Assembly: GCF_008365295.1 (NCBI RefSeq)
Contig: NZ_CP043505.1
Coordinates: 2,418,001 to 2,482,000 of the forward strand
DNA length: 64,000 nucleotides
From: Agromyces intestinalis
GTDB lineage: Bacteria > Actinomycetota > Actinomycetes > Actinomycetales > Microbacteriaceae
Reading direction: 5' to 3'
Made by a program: the position numbers and the translations under genes. The first letter of the stretch is position 1; every line of letters starts with the position of its first letter. The notes beneath the pieces are model-generated. The model worked only from the letters and a program-made list of their open reading frames with translations, did not search any database and had not been told where the DNA came from. Below are positions 34,256-43,195 of the stretch, piece by piece.

Positions 34256-34623
34256 GCGGCGCGACGTAGGCGCGGCTGCGCTGCGCTGTGCTCGGCATTC
34301 GCCCAGACATCCTCAAGGGTTCACGCAGTCCACGCCCAGTCGACACCCACCCCCCGTCGATAGTCTGGCTGCAGGCCGCGACGTCGACACCAACACCCTG
34401 CGATGGCGAATCCGGCCGATTCCGACCCCGATGCATCCACCGCCGGATGCGGCGCCGTGGCACTTCCTTTCGGCATCCCCTTCCGCCCGGCGCCCGGGGT
34501 CCCTCTCAGCCGTCCGGCGGCCGCAGTTCCCCCGCGGCCGTCGGACCCTTCCGGCAGGCGATGTCGGAGGGGGTGCGTACGGTCGTGATCTTCGGGATGT
34601 CCCGGAGTCCCCGAGGAGTCGAC
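34256..34623. other. 368-bp gap with no convincing gene
   Basis: Between the NUDIX gene and the 130-aa unknown gene. A TAGTCT hexamer at about 34361 could be a -10 box. A 61-codon plus-strand frame at 34403-34588 (start MANPADSDPDAST) begins like a gene but loses typical composition after about 25 codons, so it may be a decayed remnant. No RNA structure recognised. Confidence 0.4.
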
Positions 34624-35016
34624 ATGAGTTCCGACCCCATCACCATCCCCGCCCGGTCCCACGTCGCGATGCGTTCGGTCGCCGGTGCGGCGCGTCCGCC
34701 GGCCGACCCGATCCTCGCCGCCGAGCGGCGGCGCCTGCTCGCCGACGTGCTGGCGCTCGAGCTGCGCCTCGCGATCATCGACGACCGCTTCGACCGGCTC
34801 GCCTGCCGCCCCGAGGCGCCGTACCGCGAGTGGCGGCGCGACACCGTCGACCGGGCCGAGGCGCTCGCGGCGCGCGCGTCGCGGCTCGCCGCGGCCGGTG
34901 CGCTCACCGTGGGCGACCGCTCGCGTGCCGGTGCGCTGCTCGTCGGGCTGCGCGAGCGCATCGCGCGACTCGACGCCCGGCACGCCGCCTACCAGCGCCG
35001 CCTGCGCACGGCGTGA
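34624..35016 (+). CDS. unknown Ala/Arg/Leu-rich helical protein
   Basis: 130 residues, mostly two long amphipathic helices (~30-65 and ~72-125) rich in Ala, Arg, Leu, as in a small helical bundle or coiled coil; no family recognised. ATG 34624 has GAGGAG 6 bases upstream. Codon use is normal. It lies 114 bases before the XylX-like gene on the same strand, but no shared function is evident. Confidence 0.55.
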   Translation: MSSDPITIPARSHVAMRSVAGAARPPADPILAAERRRLLADVLALELRLAIIDDRFDRLACRPEAPYREWRRDTVDRAEALAARASRLAAAGALTVGDRSRAGALLVGLRERIARLDARHAAYQRRLRTA

Positions 35017-35130
35017 CGCGCCGCCGGCTCGGCTGGTCGAGCAGGCCGCCGGCGCCCGTCTCGAGACCCGGTGAGGTGCGCCGCGTCTCGAGACGCGCTC
35101 GCTAGGCTCGCCGCGGAGAGGAGCATCCTG

Positions 35131-36315
35131 ATGGAGCATCCGTACACGACGGCCGAGGCGACGCTTCCCGACGATGCCGCGGCAGCCCTGCTCGTCGGGC
35201 GCGTCTGGGACCCGGCCGCGGGCGGCCCGAGCGTGGTCGCGGTGCGCGGCACCGACCTGGTCGACGTGACCGAGACGTTCCCCACGGTTCGCGAGCTCAC
35301 CGAGCATGACGACCCCGCCGCCGCGCTCGCGGCCGCCGACGGGCCTGTCGTCGCCGCGCTCGCCGAGACCCTCGCGAACACCGCTCCGAGTCAGCGCGAT
35401 CGGGGGCAGCCGTGGCTGCTCTCCCCGATCGACCTGCACGTGGTGAAGGCCGCGGGCGTCACGTTCCCGGTGTCGATGATCGAGCGCGTGATCGAGGAGC
35501 GCGCGGGCGGAGACCAGGATCAGGCCGCGGCGATCCGCGCCGACGTGATCGCCGCCGTCGGCGGCAGCCTCGCCGACCTCGTGCCCGGCTCGCCCGAGGC
35601 GATGCGCCTGAAAGAGCTGCTCGTCGCCCGCGGCCTGTGGAGCCAGTACCTCGAGGTCGGAATCGGTCCCGACGCCGAGCTGTTCACGAAAGCGCCCGTG
35701 CTCTCGTCGGTCGGCACGGGCGTCGACGTCGGCGTCGCGTCGGCGTCGAGCTGGAACAACCCCGAACCCGAGCTCGTGCTCGCGGTCAGCTCGCGTGGTG
35801 CGATCGTGGGCGCGACGCTCGGCAACGACGTCAACCTGCGCGACGTCGAGGGGCGGTCGGCGCTGCTGCTCGGCAAGGCGAAGGACAACAATGCGTCGGC
35901 GGCGGTGGGGCCGTTCCTGCGGCTGTTCGACGACGCGTACTCGCTCGACGACGTGCGTGGTGCCGTAGTCACCCTCGACCTCGACGGCCCCGACGGGTTC
36001 GCGCTGTCGGCGACCAGCCCGCTCGCTGAGATCAGCCGCGACCCGACCGAGCTCGTCGGGCAGGCGATCGGCGCCCATCACCGGTATCCCGATGGATTCG
36101 TGCTCTATCTCGGCACCCTGTTCGCCCCGGTCGTCGATCGCGGCGAGGCCGGGCACGGCTTCACCCACGAGGTCGGCGACGTCGTGCGCATCTCGGAACC
36201 GCGGCTCGGATGCCTCGCCAACCGCGTCGACCGCAGCGAGGTCGTCGAGCCGTGGGAGTTCGGCATCGCCGACCTCTTCGCGAGCCTCGCGCGGCGGGGG
36301 CTGCTCGGGGGCTGA
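35131..36315 (+). CDS. FAH-family dehydratase, XylX-like (2-dehydro-3-deoxy-pentonate)
   Basis: 394 residues of the fumarylacetoacetate-hydrolase family. The text closely follows the XylX/2-keto-3-deoxy-pentonate dehydratase subgroup: PIDLHVVKAAGVTFPVSMIERVIEER, LWSQYLEVGIGPDAELFTK, SWNNPEPE metal-site glutamates, LGNDVNLRDVEGRSALLLGKAKDNN. It would convert 2-dehydro-3-deoxy-D-arabinonate/xylonate to 2-oxoglutarate semialdehyde in oxidative pentose breakdown. ATG 35131 follows GAGAGGAG. No other pathway genes adjoin, so the subfamily substrate is inferred. Confidence 0.78.
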   Translation: MEHPYTTAEATLPDDAAAALLVGRVWDPAAGGPSVVAVRGTDLVDVTETFPTVRELTEHDDPAAALAAADGPVVAALAETLANTAPSQRDRGQPWLLSPIDLHVVKAAGVTFPVSMIERVIEERAGGDQDQAAAIRADVIAAVGGSLADLVPGSPEAMRLKELLVARGLWSQYLEVGIGPDAELFTKAPVLSSVGTGVDVGVASASSWNNPEPELVLAVSSRGAIVGATLGNDVNLRDVEGRSALLLGKAKDNNASAAVGPFLRLFDDAYSLDDVRGAVVTLDLDGPDGFALSATSPLAEISRDPTELVGQAIGAHHRYPDGFVLYLGTLFAPVVDRGEAGHGFTHEVGDVVRISEPRLGCLANRVDRSEVVEPWEFGIADLFASLARRGLLGG

Positions 36316-36531
36316 CGACGAGAGCCGCCGACGGCGCTCGCGGCGGGCGACCGCCACGGGCGATGCATGCACACGCATGGCCCGCGAAGAGGGGCCACAG
36401 TTCGTCCGAATCGGCCGGTCGCCCGCTGTTAGCGTGAGTCGAGATCGGCAACGGTCGCCGCGTCCGGGGGGAAACGCTGCTCGAGTCGCACGGCATCCCG
36501 CAGTGCGCACATGAACCCCGAGGAACTCCCC

Positions 36532-38280
36532 ATGACCCGACGCACCACCGGTGCCCTCACCGCCGCGGCTGCAGCGACGCTCGTCGCGTGCACCCTCACC
36601 CCGGCCGCGGCCTTCGCCGACACGACCGACACCACCCGCCCCTCGCTGTCGATCGACTCGCCCACTGCCGGCTCGGCGTTCCGGCCGGCGAACGTCGGCT
36701 CGGTCGAGCTGTCGGCGAGCGACAACGTCGGGCTCACGTCGGTCGCCGTGAACCTGTACGACGCGGGCAACTCGCAGCTCCTCAAGAACCTGGGCTCGGC
36801 GTCGAAGATCGGCGGCGACCGCTCGTGGAACGGTTCGTTCGCGTTGCCGAAGACCCTGGAACCCGGCGTGTACACGCTGCGGGCCAGCGCGAAGGATGTC
36901 TCGGGCCTCTCGCAGACCGCGACGCTCACGTTCACCATCGATGTCACGCGCCCGGTGCTGTCGATCGACACGCCCGACGAGGAATCGGTTTTCCGTTCGG
37001 CGTACGTCGGCTCGGTCATGCTGTCGGCGACCGACACCGTGGGTCTCGAGTCCGTGGCCGCGAACCTCTACGACGCGGCCAACTCGACGATGGTGAAGAA
37101 CCTCGGTTCGGCGAAGATCGCGGGCGGCACCACGTGGTCGGGCTCGTTCGCCCTGCCGACGAACCTGGCCGAGGGCGTGTACACCGTGCGCGCAAGCCTT
37201 AAGGACCTCGCGGGCAACTCGCACACCGTGACCCGCCGGTTCACGGTCGACAACACCCGTCCCGTGCTCTCGATCGACACGCCGACCGAAGGGTCGACGT
37301 TCAAGCCGGCGAACGTCGGCTCGGTCGCGCTGTCGGCGACCGACAACGCAGGTCTCGCGTCGGTGGGCGTGAACCTGTACGACGCGGCCAACTCGACGAT
37401 GGTGAAGAACCTCGGTTCGGCGAAGATCGGCGGCACGACGTCGTGGAACGACGCGTTCACCCTGCCGACCGGCCTCGCCGACGGGGTGTACACGATCCGC
37501 GCCAGCGTGAAGGACCTCGCCGGCCTGTCGCACACCGTGACCCGCCAGCTCACGGTCGACACCGCCAAGCCGGGCGTTTCGGCGAGCCTCTCGGAAGACG
37601 GCACCACCGTGCTCGTCGAGGGCACCGACAACCACGGGCTGAACTACCTGGCCGCCAACGTGTACGGCGCCGACGGCACGCTGCTCACCCCGCAGACGAG
37701 TCCGCGCGGGCTCGGCGTGACCTCGTACGCGCACACATTCGCGCTGCCGACCGACTACGCCCCCGGTGACTACACGATCAAGGCGGGCGCCGAGGATGCC
37801 GCGGGCAACGTGACGGTCGTCGTGCTGAACTTCGCCGTGGCCGAGCAGACGGGCGAGGTCGAGGGGCCGGGTGCGCCGGTCGTCATCGAACCTGAGAACC
37901 CCGGTTCCGGTTCGGGCGAGAACGGCGAGTCGGGCACCGGCGATGAGGGCGGCGACGTCGACGACACCCTGCCGGTCGAGCAGGCGGATGACTCGGGCGA
38001 GACGGACGGCTCGGGCGAGGGTGCCGGCGGCGACGAGCCGCAGCTCGGCGACTCCGGCCCCGCTGCCGAGAATGCCGGCACGCAGGGCGGCAACTCGACG
38101 CCGGCCGCGACGACCTCGACCCCCGTCGCGAGGGCCGCCACGGCGGCTGAGCGCACCGCCGAGCTCGCGAGCACCGGCGCCGAGATCGCCGCGCCCGTGG
38201 CGGCGGGCGGCATCGCCCTGCTGCTCGGCGCGCTCGCGATGGCCGTCGCCGCGCTCCGCGGTCGCCGCGCGCAGGGCTAG
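36532..38280 (+). CDS. LAxTG-anchored surface protein with Ig-like repeats
   Basis: 582 residues: signal peptide (cleavage after AAAFA, about residue 28), three ~97-residue Ig-like repeats each opening T-R-P-x-L-S-I-D-x-P, a fourth shorter one, an acidic Gly/Ser/Glu linker (~446-540), then LASTG (545-549), a membrane helix and basic tail RGRRAQG. This is the sorting signal recognised by class E sortases, which anchor proteins to the actinobacterial wall. ATG 36532 follows GAGGAA; a TTAGCGT box near 36428 suggests a ~95-base leader. Probably adhesive or structural; no sortase gene is in the window. Confidence 0.82.
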   Translation: MTRRTTGALTAAAAATLVACTLTPAAAFADTTDTTRPSLSIDSPTAGSAFRPANVGSVELSASDNVGLTSVAVNLYDAGNSQLLKNLGSASKIGGDRSWNGSFALPKTLEPGVYTLRASAKDVSGLSQTATLTFTIDVTRPVLSIDTPDEESVFRSAYVGSVMLSATDTVGLESVAANLYDAANSTMVKNLGSAKIAGGTTWSGSFALPTNLAEGVYTVRASLKDLAGNSHTVTRRFTVDNTRPVLSIDTPTEGSTFKPANVGSVALSATDNAGLASVGVNLYDAANSTMVKNLGSAKIGGTTSWNDAFTLPTGLADGVYTIRASVKDLAGLSHTVTRQLTVDTAKPGVSASLSEDGTTVLVEGTDNHGLNYLAANVYGADGTLLTPQTSPRGLGVTSYAHTFALPTDYAPGDYTIKAGAEDAAGNVTVVVLNFAVAEQTGEVEGPGAPVVIEPENPGSGSGENGESGTGDEGGDVDDTLPVEQADDSGETDGSGEGAGGDEPQLGDSGPAAENAGTQGGNSTPAATTSTPVARAATAAERTAELASTGAEIAAPVAAGGIALLLGALAMAVAALRGRRAQG

Positions 38281-38294
38281 GCACCCCGCACGAA

Positions 38295-38325
38295 CGACGG
38301 CCCGGGCGATGCGCCCGGGCCGTCG
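38295..38325. terminator. strong hairpin between convergent genes
   Basis: A perfect 13-base-pair stem CGACGGCCCGGGC (38295-38307) with a 5-base loop pairs to 38313-38325. It sits just after the surface-protein stop and before the end of the convergent SRPBCC gene, so it likely serves both directions. No T-run. Confidence 0.65.
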
Positions 38326-38363
38326 TCGCGTGTCGGACGGGATTCCCGCCCGACCCTGGCGGG

Positions 38364-38819
38364 TCAGTCGGCGAGCGTTGCACCCAGCAGGTCGAGCAGC
38401 TCGGCGGTTCCGCGTTCGCGTTCGGCCGGGTCGTCGACATCGTCGAAGTACGCGCCCTGCTCGGTGAGGGTCAGGTGCGTTCCGCCGTCGTCGGTCGGCG
38501 AGAGCTCGAAGGTGGCGAGCGACGCCGACAGGCGGGTGCCGTCGATCACCATGGTGTAGCTGTAGACGACGCGCTCGTCGTCGACGATGTCGTGGTAGAT
38601 CGCGTCGTAGGTCGACATGCGCCCTTCGAACGGCCCGTGCTGGAGCTCGCGTCCGCCCTCGCGGAAGTCGAACTCCCAGGTCGTGTCGGGGTCGCCGGCG
38701 CCGCCGAACCACTTCGCCTTCTGGTCGCGATCGGCGAGCGCGGCGAAGACTCGGGCGGGCGGGTGCGGGTAGGTGCGCTCGAGCGTGAAGGACGAGTGCA
38801 GTACGGCGTGGTCGGTCAT
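38364..38819 (-). CDS. SRPBCC/AHSA1-family protein
   Basis: 151 residues of the START-like fold: LERTYPHPPARVFAALADRDQKAKWFGG and the DFREGGRELQ strand are typical of AHSA1-like SRPBCC proteins, small lipid/ligand-binding cups. ATG overlaps the stop of the MFS gene by 4 bases; last gene of the ArsR-led operon. Such proteins are often paired with ArsR regulators. Ligand unknown. Confidence 0.8.
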   Translation of the reverse strand: MTDHAVLHSSFTLERTYPHPPARVFAALADRDQKAKWFGGAGDPDTTWEFDFREGGRELQHGPFEGRMSTYDAIYHDIVDDERVVYSYTMVIDGTRLSASLATFELSPTDDGGTHLTLTEQGAYFDDVDDPAERERGTAELLDLLGATLAD

Positions 38820-40426
38820 CGGAGTTCTCCTTCGGTGGTGGGTCGGGTCTCGACGGTCTGCGAGTCGGGGGTTTCGGATGCCTCACCGGCTCGCCGCTCG
38901 CGCAGCATGATCGCTGCGAGCGTCGCGAGCGCGAGGAACACGAGTGCCGCGAATCCGGCGGTGATGGCGAGCCCGCTGGTGAAGGCGGCGCGCGCGAGTT
39001 CGAGGAGCAGCTCGGAAGCCTCGCCGGGCAGGCTCGCCGCGGTGTCGACGGCTGCGGTGATGCCGGTGCCTGCTGCCTCGGCAGCGTGCTCTGGCACCGG
39101 AACCGGCACGTACGGCGCGAGCGAGGTGGCGAGCTCACCGCGGGAGATGACGGCGGCGAGACTGCCGAGGCTCGCGATGCCGAGCGCGATGCCGAACTCG
39201 CTGCTGGTCTCGTTCACGGCGGACGCGGCGCCGGCCTTGTCGGGCGGAACGGATCCGAGCATGAGCGTGGTGAGCACGGTCATCGGCAGCGAGATGCCGA
39301 AGCATCCGATCACGAAGCCGGTGATCGCCAGGCCCGGACCATCCACCTGACCGGCCTGGGTCAGCACCGCGAACCCGACTGCCGCGATCGCGAGCCCCAG
39401 TGTGACGATGACCGGCGGCGCGAACCAGCGGGCGAGCACGCCGGGCACCTGGAAGCCGATGATCATGGCCACCGCCTGGGGCAGCAGCCAGAGCCCGGCG
39501 GTCAGCGGTGAGAGCCCGAGCGCCGACTGCAGGAACAGCGCCAGCAGCAGCGAGACGCCCGACATGATCACCGCGGTCACGAGCAGCAGCACGAGCGAGG
39601 TGCCGAACACCCGGTTGCGGAACAGCGTCAGGTCGAGCAGCGGGTCGGCGAGGCGCGACTGACGTCGCACGAAGAGCGCGGCCATCGCACCGCCGATCGC
39701 GATCGCGGCGACGGGCGTGCCCTCCCATCCGGTGCGGGCGAGCTCCTTCAGCCCCCACACGACCGGCAGGATCGCGGCGAGCGACAGCGCCACGCTGACG
39801 AGGTCGATGCGGCCGGGGTCGGCGGCCCGGTACTCGGGCAGGAAGATCGGCCCGAGCACGACGAGCAGCACCATGAACGGCACGCCGAGCAGGAACGTCG
39901 AACCCCACCAGAAGTGCTCGAGCAGCAGGCCGCCGACGATCGGCCCCAGCAGCATGCCGCCCATGAAGCACGTGAACCAGACGCCGATCGCGATGGCCAT
40001 CTGCCGGGGGTCGCGGAACATGTTGCGGATGAGCGCCATCGTCGAGGGCGCGAGCGTCGCGCCCGCGATGCCGAGCAGCGCACGTGCGACGATCAGCATC
40101 TCGACGCTCACCGAGAAGGCGGCGATGACGGATGCCGCGGCGAACGCCGACCCGCCGATGAGCAGCAGGCGGCGGCGCCCGATGCGGTCGCCGAGGGTGC
40201 CCATCGTGACGAGCAGGCCGGCGATCAGGAACGAGTAGATGTCGAGGATCCAGAGCTGCTGGGTCGCGTCGACGTCGAGGTCGGCGCTGAGGGTCGGCAG
40301 CGCGAGGAACAGCACGCTCCCGTCGATCGCGAGCAGCAGCGTCGGCAGCGCGAGCACGGCGAGCCCGATCCATTCGCGGCGGGTCGCAAGCGGCGGTGCG
40401 GTCGTGGCCTGGGCCGTCTCGGTCAT
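38816..40426 (-). CDS. MFS drug transporter, DHA2 (EmrB/QacA) type
   Basis: 536 residues with 14 predicted helices and motifs of the DHA2 group: LLAIDGSVLFLALPTLSADL, GTLGDRIGRRRLLLIGG (loop 2-3) and ALLGIAGATLAPSTMALIRNMF. Likely exports multiple drugs by proton antiport. ATG 40426 overlaps the stop of the serine hydrolase gene by 4 bases. The acidic tail after the last helix is short. Confidence 0.85.
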   Translation of the reverse strand: MTETAQATTAPPLATRREWIGLAVLALPTLLLAIDGSVLFLALPTLSADLDVDATQQLWILDIYSFLIAGLLVTMGTLGDRIGRRRLLLIGGSAFAAASVIAAFSVSVEMLIVARALLGIAGATLAPSTMALIRNMFRDPRQMAIAIGVWFTCFMGGMLLGPIVGGLLLEHFWWGSTFLLGVPFMVLLVVLGPIFLPEYRAADPGRIDLVSVALSLAAILPVVWGLKELARTGWEGTPVAAIAIGGAMAALFVRRQSRLADPLLDLTLFRNRVFGTSLVLLLVTAVIMSGVSLLLALFLQSALGLSPLTAGLWLLPQAVAMIIGFQVPGVLARWFAPPVIVTLGLAIAAVGFAVLTQAGQVDGPGLAITGFVIGCFGISLPMTVLTTLMLGSVPPDKAGAASAVNETSSEFGIALGIASLGSLAAVISRGELATSLAPYVPVPVPEHAAEAAGTGITAAVDTAASLPGEASELLLELARAAFTSGLAITAGFAALVFLALATLAAIMLRERRAGEASETPDSQTVETRPTTEGELR

Positions 40427-41601
40427 GACTCCCACCCCCTGACGAGGTCGGTCACCTGCTGCATCAGGCTCGCGTCGACCGGGTTGAACCGGGTCTTCGT
40501 GACCGCGACGGCGACGCGTGTGACCGGGTCGGCCCACCCGCCGCTGCCGCCGATTCCGCCCATGCCGAAGGAGGTCGGATGCCCCGGAGCGACGTCGCGG
40601 AGGACACCCGCGTCGCCCGAGGCATCCGACCCGCTCGCGGGCGGCCATGCGGCCGCGTACCCGACCGACCAGATCGCGGGAGCCCCCGTGACCTCGTCGA
40701 TGGCGCCCGGCAGGGCGGGCGCCGCGAGCGCGGCGAGCCGGTCGGGGGAGACCAGCCGCACGCCGTCGACCTCGCCGACCAGCGCCGCGTACATGCGCGC
40801 GAGCGCGCGGGCGGTCATCGTGCCCTGGTAGGGCAGGTCGCTCGTGAGCACGTCGGCCCGGTTGCCGAACACCGCATCGGGCACGACCTGACGCGGTGCC
40901 GCCTGGAACAGTGGGAACTGGTCGGGCAGCGAGGTGAAGATCGCGTGGCCCTGCGGGTCGTTCTCGAGCGTCGCGACGCGGGGGAGTTCGCGATCGGGGA
41001 CGCCGAAGTAGAGCTCGTCGGCGATGCCGAGCGGGCCGGCGACCTCGTCGGCGAGCACCTGCGAGATCGGGCGGCCCGTCGCACGCCGCACGAACTCGCC
41101 GACCAGGTGCCCGAACGTGCCGGCGTGGTAGCCGACCCGCTCGCCGGGCGCCCAGCGGGGTTCGGCGCCGGCGAGCATGGCCGACATCCACTCCCAGTCG
41201 GTGAGCTGTTCGACGGTGATGTCGAGCGGCAGCGCGGGCAGCCCCGCCGAGTGCGTGAGCACGTGCCGCAGCGTGATGCCCTGCTTGCCGTGCGCGCCGA
41301 ACTCGGGCCAGAACTCGACGAGCGGCGTGTCGAGCTCGAACAGCCCGCGCTCGACGAGCACGTGCGCGACCGTCGAGGCCACGGCCTTGCCGGTCGAGGC
41401 CGAGTAGACGAGCGTGTCGGGGGTCACGGGCCGGGCGCCGCGCGGTTCGGCGGTGCCGGCGGCGACATCGGCGACGAGTCGCCCGTCGCGGAAGACGGTG
41501 AGCTGCACGCCGGTCTCGGTGCCCGCGGCGATCGCGGTCTCGGCGAGCGAGTGGAGGGCGTGGTGCAGGCGCGCATCGGTGTCCTGCTGCAGGTCGGTCA
41601 T
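40423..41601 (-). CDS. serine hydrolase, class C beta-lactamase-like
   Basis: 392 residues. SxxK motif SASTGK (~70), YxN-type segment GYHAGTFG and a late HxG-like region (PTSFGMGG) fit the esterase EstB/beta-lactamase class C family. No signal peptide, so it acts inside the cell, more likely an esterase than a secreted beta-lactamase. ATG 41601 and its stop overlap both neighbours by 4 bases, the middle of a tightly coupled four-gene operon. Confidence 0.8.
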   Translation of the reverse strand: MTDLQQDTDARLHHALHSLAETAIAAGTETGVQLTVFRDGRLVADVAAGTAEPRGARPVTPDTLVYSASTGKAVASTVAHVLVERGLFELDTPLVEFWPEFGAHGKQGITLRHVLTHSAGLPALPLDITVEQLTDWEWMSAMLAGAEPRWAPGERVGYHAGTFGHLVGEFVRRATGRPISQVLADEVAGPLGIADELYFGVPDRELPRVATLENDPQGHAIFTSLPDQFPLFQAAPRQVVPDAVFGNRADVLTSDLPYQGTMTARALARMYAALVGEVDGVRLVSPDRLAALAAPALPGAIDEVTGAPAIWSVGYAAAWPPASGSDASGDAGVLRDVAPGHPTSFGMGGIGGSGGWADPVTRVAVAVTKTRFNPVDASLMQQVTDLVRGWES

Positions 41602-42002
41602 GATGGCTCCTTCGGAGCGGTGGGGTCGGTGGGGTCGGTGGGGCCCGTGGGGTCCGTGGTCGGTCGGCGGCCGTTGTCGCCGTCGCCGTCGAGCAGTTCG
41701 CCGAGGCGGTCGAGCCGGCGCACCCAGTCGGTGCGTCGCTCGTGGATCCACGCTTCGGCGGCGCTCAGCACGTCGGACTCGAGCGTGCAGGTGCGCACGC
41801 GGCCGAGCTTCTCGGTGCGGACGAGTCCGCTCGCCTCGAGCACCGCGAGGTGCTGCATGACGGCGGGCAGGGACATGTCGAGCGGTTCGGCGAGCTGTGA
41901 GACCGAGGCCGGTCCGCGGCTCAACCGGTCGACGATGGTGCGCCGACTCGGATCGGCCAGGGCGTGGAACACCCGGTCGAGTCGCTCGAAATGGTTAACC
42001 AT
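41598..42002 (-). CDS. ArsR-family transcriptional regulator
   Basis: 134 residues: winged helix (RVFHALADPSRRTIVDRLSRG, SVSQLAEPLDMSLPAVMQHLAVLEASGLV) of the ArsR type, lacking metal-binding cysteines, as in the subgroup that pairs with SRPBCC proteins. The tail (TTDPTGPTDPTDPTAP) comes from a short GGTCGGTGG-type DNA repeat at about 41607-41660. It heads and probably represses its own operon; the start codon lies in a 12-base palindrome. Leaderless promoter just upstream. Confidence 0.82.
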   Translation of the reverse strand: MVNHFERLDRVFHALADPSRRTIVDRLSRGPASVSQLAEPLDMSLPAVMQHLAVLEASGLVRTEKLGRVRTCTLESDVLSAAEAWIHERRTDWVRRLDRLGELLDGDGDNGRRPTTDPTGPTDPTDPTAPKEPS

Positions 42003-42037
42003 GTGCTTAAGTATTCGCGCGAACGGATGTTTGTCAA
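41991..42037 (-). promoter_or_regulatory. leaderless ArsR promoter with palindromic operator
   Basis: On the minus strand TTGACA (42037-42032) and TACTTA (42013-42008) are 18 bases apart, and the -10 ends 5 bases before ATG 42002. A perfect palindrome ATGGTTAACCAT (41991-42002) covers the start codon, a natural autorepression site. Confidence 0.6.
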
Positions 42038-42070
42038 GTGCGGATGTCTCTCGCGAACACTCGACGCCCG

Positions 42071-42595
42071 CTACGCCACCATCGCGGCAACAGCCTCGAC
42101 TCCGACGGCCGCCGCACCCGCCAGCACGGCGCCGACGATGACGACGACGAGACCGCGCGCGAAACCGATCGCGTGGAAGACCCAATCGCGGTACTCGGGC
42201 ATGCCCTCGGTGCCGGGCAGCACGACCAGTGCAGGCGTCCACAGCATGAAGACGAGGACGTCGAGGACGACGAAGTCCCAGACGTTGTATGTGAGCAGCG
42301 CGATCCCGGCACTGAGCGAGGCGACGACGAAGTCCAGTGGTGCGCCGCTGATCCATCGTGTCGTGAGCAGGCAGCCGACGAGGCATCCGATCAGCACGGT
42401 CCCGATGAGTATGACCGCCACTCTCGCGACGCGCCTTCCACGTGCGCTCCGCGGACGGCCATACCTTTCGCGGATCGCCGGAGGATAGTCGTGCAGCGCG
42501 AAGTCCTGGGCGACGAGCCCCGCACCGACGACGACCGCAGAGAGCAGCAGCCCCAGGGCCAGGCCCCAGAGGACGGATGCGAGGAATATCGTCAA
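42071..42595 (-). CDS. integral membrane protein of unknown function
   Basis: 174 residues with about four helices (5-27, 58-80, 92-112, 140-165). I chose TTG 42595 because it overlaps the stop of the SnoaL-like gene by 4 bases (TTGA), as elsewhere in the window; no ATG or GTG fits before the first helix. Family not recognised. Last gene of the TetR-flanked cassette. Confidence 0.5.
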   Translation of the reverse strand: MTIFLASVLWGLALGLLLSAVVVGAGLVAQDFALHDYPPAIRERYGRPRSARGRRVARVAVILIGTVLIGCLVGCLLTTRWISGAPLDFVVASLSAGIALLTYNVWDFVVLDVLVFMLWTPALVVLPGTEGMPEYRDWVFHAIGFARGLVVVIVGAVLAGAAAVGVEAVAAMVA

Positions 42596-43140
42596 CTGGA
42601 GGCCTTGCCAGACCTCGCCGCCTCCCGCCGGGCGCGCATGGTGGCGCGCTGGCAGCGGACGAGATAGCCGATCGTCGGCGGTATCCAGCCGAGTTGCATG
42701 GCCATGCCCTGGTCGTCCCGCACCGCCCAGTGCTCGACGACGAGTCCGTCGAGCACGCGCTGGAAATGAGCCTGCCGCACACTGAAGATGCGCCCGGTGG
42801 GGGCGAAGGCCCGCTCGACGGTCCCATCCGGGGTCCAGACGACGAAATCGCCGGTGTGGCGGCCGGACAGGCGGCCAGAGGTGACGACCAGGTCCCCCTC
42901 GATGACGTGCTCTTCCGTCGCCCACGTGAGCTCATCGAATGCCGCCGCGAGCCAGGATCCCGTCGCCGCGAAGGCTCGCGGGCCACGGCCTCGGGCCGCG
43001 GGCGGTTCGGTGCGCGCTTCGCGGTTCACCGCTCGGGGATGAACAACAGCGTGCAGCTCGTCGCTGTCGTTCCCGATGACTCCCTGGATGGAGCGCTCGG
43101 CGATATCGAGCACGGCGGCTCTCTCTGCGGTTGCAGTCAT
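42592..43140 (-). CDS. SnoaL/ester-cyclase-like protein (NTF2 fold)
   Basis: 182 residues. Start DIAERSIQGVIGNDSDELHAVVHPRAVNREA and end VLDGLVVEHWAVRDDQGMAMQLGWIPP are typical of SnoaL-like ester cyclases of the NTF2 fold, which include polyketide cyclases and many uncharacterised enzymes. The ~18-residue basic tail is extra. Same strand as the cupin gene, 55 bases apart, within the hydrolase-led cassette. Confidence 0.75.
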   Translation of the reverse strand: MTATAERAAVLDIAERSIQGVIGNDSDELHAVVHPRAVNREARTEPPAARGRGPRAFAATGSWLAAAFDELTWATEEHVIEGDLVVTSGRLSGRHTGDFVVWTPDGTVERAFAPTGRIFSVRQAHFQRVLDGLVVEHWAVRDDQGMAMQLGWIPPTIGYLVRCQRATMRARREAARSGKASS

Positions 43141-43195
43141 TTCTGCGTCTCTTCCTTTCTCGTGACGGGCAGAGCGGTTGGGGTGCTCGTTGTCC

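Noticed and set aside
34403-34588. 61-codon small gene
   Set aside because: No ribosome site, no family match and composition breaks down after ~25 codons; mentioned only as part of the gap.
34321-39138. A 1605-codon open frame on the minus strand
   Set aside because: It runs antisense through several convincing genes; in high-GC DNA third-position bias leaves long shadow frames. Its translation is Arg/Val/Gly-rich without domains, except where it is in frame with no real gene.
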